From an uncultured Saprospiraceae bacterium (GTDB lineage Bacteria > Bacteroidota > Bacteroidia > Chitinophagales > Saprospiraceae), in NCBI GenBank assembly GCA_937942405.1, contig CALDEN010000405.1:1-8814 (forward strand): a DNA stretch of 8,814 bases. The letters run 5' to 3'. Positions 6,401 to 8,814 of the stretch are shown here, piece after piece. The position numbers were made by a program, and so were the translations under genes. The notes under the pieces were generated by a model. It ran no database searches, had not been told where the DNA came from, and saw only the letters and a list, made by a program, of their open reading frames with translations. Numbering within the stretch: the first letter of the stretch is position 1; each line of letters begins with the position of its first letter.

Positions 6401-8814
6401 GTCAAAGCCCTAGTATCTCAGGAACCAAATTATGCGATTGCGAAAAAGATGCCGGTACGATGAGCAATGTGTCTATCGATTTTTGCCCTGATGACGGATA
6501 TATTTTTGCGGGGGATCATAATGATGATGCAACTCCTGGCCCCGATGATATAGGCATTTACATTCTTCATGATAGTGCTAACAATATCCTAGGAACGATA
6601 CTGGATATAAGCGAAGATGGAGTTTTTATATACGACCCACTGTATGGAATTAATACCACATTGTACATTTCCTATGTCATCGGAAATGAACTTAATGACC
6701 AAATAGATCTAAATGACCCATGCCTATCTGTAAGTCCTGGACAAGCTGTAAACATCGGAATATACCCAGAGATAATCTTAGATATAGAGTCGATCGATTG
6801 TCAGCTGGGATTTATCGCTGATGTTCAGCATACTGGAAATATTGGATACTGGACCATGGATAATGATACGAGTAACTATACCCTAGATACATTAATGCTT
6901 ACGGACGCTAGTTTTGCAGTTTCGGTATCGGATTCTGGAAATTATGAGGTCTATTATACCTCTGTCATAGATCAATGTACCATTATCGATTCCGCACAAA
7001 TAGCGTTAAATCCATTGCCATCAATAGATTCGATCGTATATGATTGCAATGAATTTTTTGATTCTATATCCGCAACCATTTACCTCAATGCTGCGAACGA
7101 TAGCTTATATTATCTAAATGATCATGTAGGGTCTAATGTGTTCATGTTGAGTAATTTATCTAGTCCGTTAGATTCACTGATAGAACTATCGTATGGTAAC
7201 GGTTGTATACTACCTATTAATTTATCACACTCGTGTAACTGTGATAATGCGACCATCACTATTACCGATCAGGAGCTCAATTTATGTCAAACCGAATCGC
7301 TAGTCATAAGCTCTGTAATCATTCCTCAGACAGATGCTGATCCACCGGCTCAATTACAACTAGTGGTGTTTACAGATACCTTAGACCTCCTTAATTCGAT
7401 CGTACATATTTTTAATACGGACTCTTTGTATTATACGAGTGAGCTCGATCTGGATCAGACCTATTTTGCCGCACTCTTTTTGAATTCGGATATCAGTACT
7501 GGGATAGACTTTACAGACCCTTGTTTAAGTTACAGTGAGCCATTTGAATTTACATTTAATGCTCTACCCACATCTTCCTTATCAGAAAATGCAGCGTTTT
7601 GTTTTGATAGTTTTACGTTGCAATCTACGACAGCAGGAATATGGAGTGTCATTGCTCAACCTCCATCTTCAAATGTCGATCTTAGTTCCTCTCCGAGTAC
7701 TAATCCTTCTATAGACGTCGATCAGAGTGGCACTTACCTATTTCAGCTCGAACTCGAAAACCTATCGTGTATCGTGTATGATACCATTTCTGTAGAAATA
7801 TCAGATAGCCTAAGTATCGTCGATTTAAATATAGACTGTAATGAAGAAGGATATACGATCTCCTACCTCATCGAAGGTGGTGATACAAACTACACTATAA
7901 ATGGAGATGTGCTATCCGACAATTCTATAGACTCGATCGTAAGCGGATTTTCTAATTATACCGTCTCCATAGATGATATGGGTATCTGTGACGATCTCGA
8001 ACTAAATCTAGACATTCCATGTGATTGTGATTTAATGCTTATCTCACAACTGAGTCTATGCAATGATCCTGATTATGGAAGTACTGCCTTACTCGATACA
8101 TTGTTTGTCGGCGATTATATCTATGATGGAACTTGGAGCCTCAATGGACAAATATTAAATAACCAACTGGATGCGGACGCTTATGCACCTGGGTCGTATG
8201 AGCTCATTTTTGAGAGCAGCATAGATGGATGTGATGGCGATACGATAAACCTAATCATAAACGAGTGCCTATGTGAGCAAATAACTGTCAGGGATACCCT
8301 GATATGTCAAGGGACACAGAATTTCGAGCAATCACTACTTATCAGTAGTAACGTTGTAGGTAACCTCAGTTTATTAGATTTTCCAGGAACTTCTGCACCT
8401 AACTGGATGGTAGGCAGTTTATTTAACATTGAGGATTTAAGCCCAGGAGTGTATCAATTTCTTTATGAAATCACATCTGCTAATCCTGAAATATGTCCCG
8501 ACTCTTTTGAGTTCCAAATAGAAATAGAGGCCCCGATTACCATAGAATTTAATACGGACTATTTTGAATTTTGCGAAAACGAACTAGACTCCATCGACCT
8601 AAGCAGCTTCATAAGCAATAGTTCCGCTGGGTACTTTATAGATCAAAACGACTCCCCTACTTTCCCTATTCTGGAAACCGAATCACTGAATGAAGGGAAT
8701 ACCTACTACTCATTTATAATCGATCAAAATATGACTTGCCCAAGTGATCGTTTAGAAATCCAACTTGTCAAAAACGAAATAGACCCTCTAGACATCAGCC
8801 TTTCCAATCTATCC
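3457..8814 (+). CDS. giant acidic, Cys-rich modular secreted/surface protein (partial, 3' end outside window)
   Basis: One frame of 1786 codons without a stop from the ATG at 3457 to the window edge. Residues 1-19 form a Sec signal peptide (MIRLLSVIGFIFLSLQMGA, then QCEC); the Gln before Cys21 argues against a lipoprotein. Order of parts: P-like domain (about 37-179), Ig/PKD-like modules (about 189-571), a 265-residue super-module repeated from residue 572 to about 1524, then irregular Ig-like modules to the edge. By hand count it has 3 Lys, 6 Arg, about 300 Asp+Glu and about 65 Cys. Modules with GTM...DDIG...YDP...YYISYV.GN...CLSV are, as I recall, common in very large proteins of Saprospiraceae and relatives that end in a type IX secretion sorting domain; that end is not visible here. 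No enzyme motif was seen. Likely role: adhesion or cell-surface structure, by inference. Monocistronic start, divergent from the glycosyltransferase gene. Confidence 0.9.
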   Translation, partial: MIRLLSVIGFIFLSLQMGAQCECEDCPVDTPANVPVTATLSITGATNDQINENGQRICQVCIDLEHEAIREMSMELTAPDGSSVELMINDGLAFGPLDFVTVCFLPCDETVTPDGGNSDNWTATEFIQGNGPFTGTYHPSNGCLETDLTGDINGTWTLNMMDNVGLFDGTLNNFDIVFADADGIDCQDTDGCTVSVDCLADGGDLPLGTVDYCIGDTDLDFNWSISYPSGNEPDTDEYGYDFIISENGVIQEITATPDLSSYPAGTYTVCGFSYLLNDASDIPTPNGSLSTNDIQDDIDNELYCADITDVCTTVNISDLANPLLSGPTEVCAGTTIEILNDNFNPDSDYLWSIFSGSFSLFILNSDESGVLVEFISGPGELCLTEINPGCGDVQVCIDIEVNALPDITIIPDDEECSDTEVEYTFDPSLDDVSNYTFSITNGTLVSVDEGSINVLWDDADSGSICYEYSSPECDFDDEICYDTDLSETIDDFSLGSLPSICQGQQVAFLGPNNAEITQYNWSITGGILVATVDNTATFEFTDVGNATVCLSVENQCGEGEEVCLDTDVNASPEIEVDPDIVEICNLSTTLVAEIFGGSGDVSWSTLSGSGTVDFSNPTDTTTDADFSDTGDYEIEVSITENGCTTRDTVEVSVIDGISVENYFWDCDIDGTYTVSFNVVNGTEPYTVDGTILSGNLFTSTDLNDGDSYSYDVADAEGCMTEVIGSFDCPCFSYAGTMDDQGLIEICINSGQSATGIHNSDEILDLDDIGAFFLHTASSISLGTVIATNSTGTFAYDPNTMSAGVSYYISYVVGNNDNGIPDTADGCLSVAQGIEVIFYDSPIIDIENFVQTCETFYDLTDIENPVGGSWSIVNTPPLSIAFINASQGVLEMDIPGIYTLQYVVTENGCESTELIEIELWSSPEIINVELLCANNMFTVSFEVLNGTAPFEVNGTMFTGNTYTSMSFASGENYTFIITDENGCQSPSISGTKLCDCEKDAGTMSNVSIDFCPDDGYIFAGDHNDDATPGPDDIGIYILHDSANNILGTILDISEDGVFIYDPLYGINTTLYISYVIGNELNDQIDLNDPCLSVSPGQAVNIGIYPEIILDIESIDCQLGFIADVQHTGNIGYWTMDNDTSNYTLDTLMLTDASFAVSVSDSGNYEVYYTSVIDQCTIIDSAQIALNPLPSIDSIVYDCNEFFDSISATIYLNAANDSLYYLNDHVGSNVFMLSNLSSPLDSLIELSYGNGCILPINLSHSCNCDNATITITDQELNLCQTESLVISSVIIPQTDADPPAQLQLVVFTDTLDLLNSIVHIFNTDSLYYTSELDLDQTYFAALFLNSDISTGIDFTDPCLSYSEPFEFTFNALPTSSLSENAAFCFDSFTLQSTTAGIWSVIAQPPSSNVDLSSSPSTNPSIDVDQSGTYLFQLELENLSCIVYDTISVEISDSLSIVDLNIDCNEEGYTISYLIEGGDTNYTINGDVLSDNSIDSIVSGFSNYTVSIDDMGICDDLELNLDIPCDCDLMLISQLSLCNDPDYGSTALLDTLFVGDYIYDGTWSLNGQILNNQLDADAYAPGSYELIFESSIDGCDGDTINLIINECLCEQITVRDTLICQGTQNFEQSLLISSNVVGNLSLLDFPGTSAPNWMVGSLFNIEDLSPGVYQFLYEITSANPEICPDSFEFQIEIEAPITIEFNTDYFEFCENELDSIDLSSFISNSSAGYFIDQNDSPTFPILETESLNEGNTYYSFIIDQNMTCPSDRLEIQLVKNEIDPLDISLSNLS
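3565..3993 (+). other. P-like (proprotein convertase P/Homo B) domain of the giant protein
   Basis: Residues about 37-179 follow the P-domain pattern: CIDLEHEAIREMSMELTAPDG (58-81 region), where the family has 'v.i.HtyvgDL.i.L.sP.G', then PFTGTYHP (132-139), and NGTWTLNMMDN...GTLNNFDIVF (153-178), where the family has 'GtWtL.v.D...gd.GtL..w.l.f'. In bacteria these calcium-binding jelly-roll domains are often attached to secreted proteases, but also occur in non-catalytic surface proteins. Two extra Cys pairs (58/61 and 116/120 region) are unusual additions. Confidence 0.65.
4021..5169 (+). other. Ig/PKD-like modules before the main repeat
   Basis: Residues about 189-571. The first part (about 189-316) is a Cys-containing strand-rich module with YPAGTYTVCGFSYLLND. 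It is followed by at least three Ig/PKD-like modules of 80-90 residues, each opening with a Cys near the start and carrying a central Trp or aromatic strand: GPTEVCAGTTIEI...YLWSI (about 328-407), DDEECSDTEVEYTF...YTFSITNG (about 411-490) and LPSICQGQQVAF...YNWSITGG (about 497-571). Similarity between modules is by pattern only; no near-identical DNA is present, so the duplications are old. Confidence 0.6.
5170..5976 (+). repeat. 265-residue super-module, copy 1
   Basis: Residues 572-840. Part A is Ig-like (Cys, then VSWSTLSG, ending ITENGCTTRDTVEVSV). Part B is a strand-rich module (DGTYTVSFNVVNGTEPYTVDG ... EGC) closing in the CPC pair (Cys728/730). Part C starts AGTMDD, continues LDDIGAFFLHT, LGTVIATNSTGTFAYDP, YYISYVVGNNDNGIPD and ends CLSVAQG. 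Part C carries a run of nine T at 5766-5774. Confidence 0.75.
5766..5774 (+). repeat. T9 homopolymer inside the giant gene
   Basis: Nine consecutive T within codons for Ala-Phe-Phe-Leu (residues 770-773), in part C of super-module copy 1. The frame is correct here, since DDIGAFFLHT aligns with DDIGIYILHD of copy 2. Gain of one T gives a stop at 5820-5822; loss of one gives a stop at 5792-5794. Confidence 0.8.
5977..6765 (+). repeat. 265-residue super-module, copy 2
   Basis: Residues 841-1103, with the same A-B-C order: GGSWSIVN and VTENGCESTELIEIEL (A); NMFTVSFEVLNGTAPFEVNG ... ENGC and the CDC pair at Cys993/995 (B); AGTMSN, PDDIGIYILHD, LGTILDISEDGVFIYDP, LYISYVIGNELND, DPCLSVSPG (C). This is the copy most like copy 1, yet clearly diverged. 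It holds two of the three lysines of the visible protein (K991, K997). Confidence 0.75.
6766..7566 (+). repeat. 265-residue super-module, copy 3
   Basis: Residues 1104-1370. A: IGYWTMDN and a single Cys near the end (IDQC). B: VYDCNEFFDSISATIYLNAA ... GNGC and the CNC pair at Cys1260/1262. C is weaker: it keeps QLVVFTDT, a strand pair, TYFAALFLNSDISTGIDF and DPCLSYSEP but has lost AGTM and DDIG. Order and spacing identify it more than residue identity. Confidence 0.65.
7567..8028 (+). repeat. super-module, partial copy 4 (parts A and B only)
   Basis: Residues 1371-1524. A: FCFDSFTLQSTTAGIWSVIAQ and ENLSCIVYDTISVEI. B: IDCNEEGYTISYLIEGGDTNY, INGDVLSDN, GIC and the CDC pair at Cys1522/1524. 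No part C follows; the next residues are another Ig-like module. Confidence 0.65.
8029..8814 (+). other. irregular Ig-like modules after the repeat array
   Basis: Residues about 1525-1786, three strand-rich modules of 80-90 residues. The first has DGTWSLNGQ, APGSYELIFES and ends in a CLC pair (Cys1604/1606), 82 residues after the CDC of copy 4. The second runs from DTLICQGTQ to GVYQFLYEITS and FEFQIEIE. The third starts FEFCENELDSIDLSSFI and continues YYSFIIDQNMTCPSDR. GxYx...C ordering is that of part A. The reading frame is still open at the window edge. Confidence 0.55.

Noticed and set aside
6788..7942. Repeated TCGATCG words within the giant gene
   Set aside because: They fall in the same reading frame and mostly encode recurring Asp/Asn-Ser-Ile-Val peptides; codon choice explains them better than a DNA-level site.
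5170..8028. DNA-level tandem repeat or CRISPR-like array
   Set aside because: The periodicity is about 800 bp and visible only in the protein; the DNA copies are strongly diverged and no short regular repeat-spacer pattern exists.

Overview
The window looks like the chromosome of a member of the Bacteroidota, most likely a marine Saprospiria or Flavobacteriia-type bacterium. The grounds are low GC, TAG/TAA stops, mostly weak Shine-Dalgarno sequences, a short-signal lipoprotein with acidic residues after the lipid Cys, a prohibitin of the Bacteroidota kind, and above all a giant Cys-rich extracellular protein built from modules typical of proteins secreted by the type IX system. The phylum is well supported; anything finer is inference.

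Layout. (1) 1-290, minus: the N-terminal part of a SanA-like DUF218 membrane protein, cut by the window edge. (2) 373-1233, plus, divergent from it: a 286-aa lipoprotein of unknown function. (3) 1301-1335: a perfect 12-bp hairpin that can end transcription from both sides, because the next gene converges. (4) 1361-2209, minus: a prohibitin/SPFH membrane protein. (5) 2280-3281, minus: a family 9 (heptosyltransferase-like) glycosyltransferase, 70 bp upstream of the prohibitin gene and possibly co-transcribed with it. (6) 3282-3456: a divergent promoter region with a 13-bp direct repeat. (7) 3457-8814, plus: one reading frame of 1786 codons without a stop, running off the window.

The giant protein is the centre of interest. 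It has a Sec signal peptide, an N-terminal proprotein-convertase P-like beta domain, a run of Ig/PKD-like modules, then a repeating super-module of about 265 residues (three full copies and a partial fourth), then less regular Ig-like modules. By hand count the 1786 residues hold only 3 Lys and 6 Arg against about 300 Asp+Glu and about 65 Cys. The first Lys is at residue 991. It is therefore a very acidic, probably disulfide- and calcium-stabilised surface or secreted protein with almost no trypsin-type cleavage sites. Its C-terminal end, where a type IX sorting domain would be expected, lies outside the window.

The genes do not form one obvious pathway. SanA-like, lipoprotein, prohibitin and glycosyltransferase genes all point to the cell envelope; the giant protein is an independent unit on the other strand.
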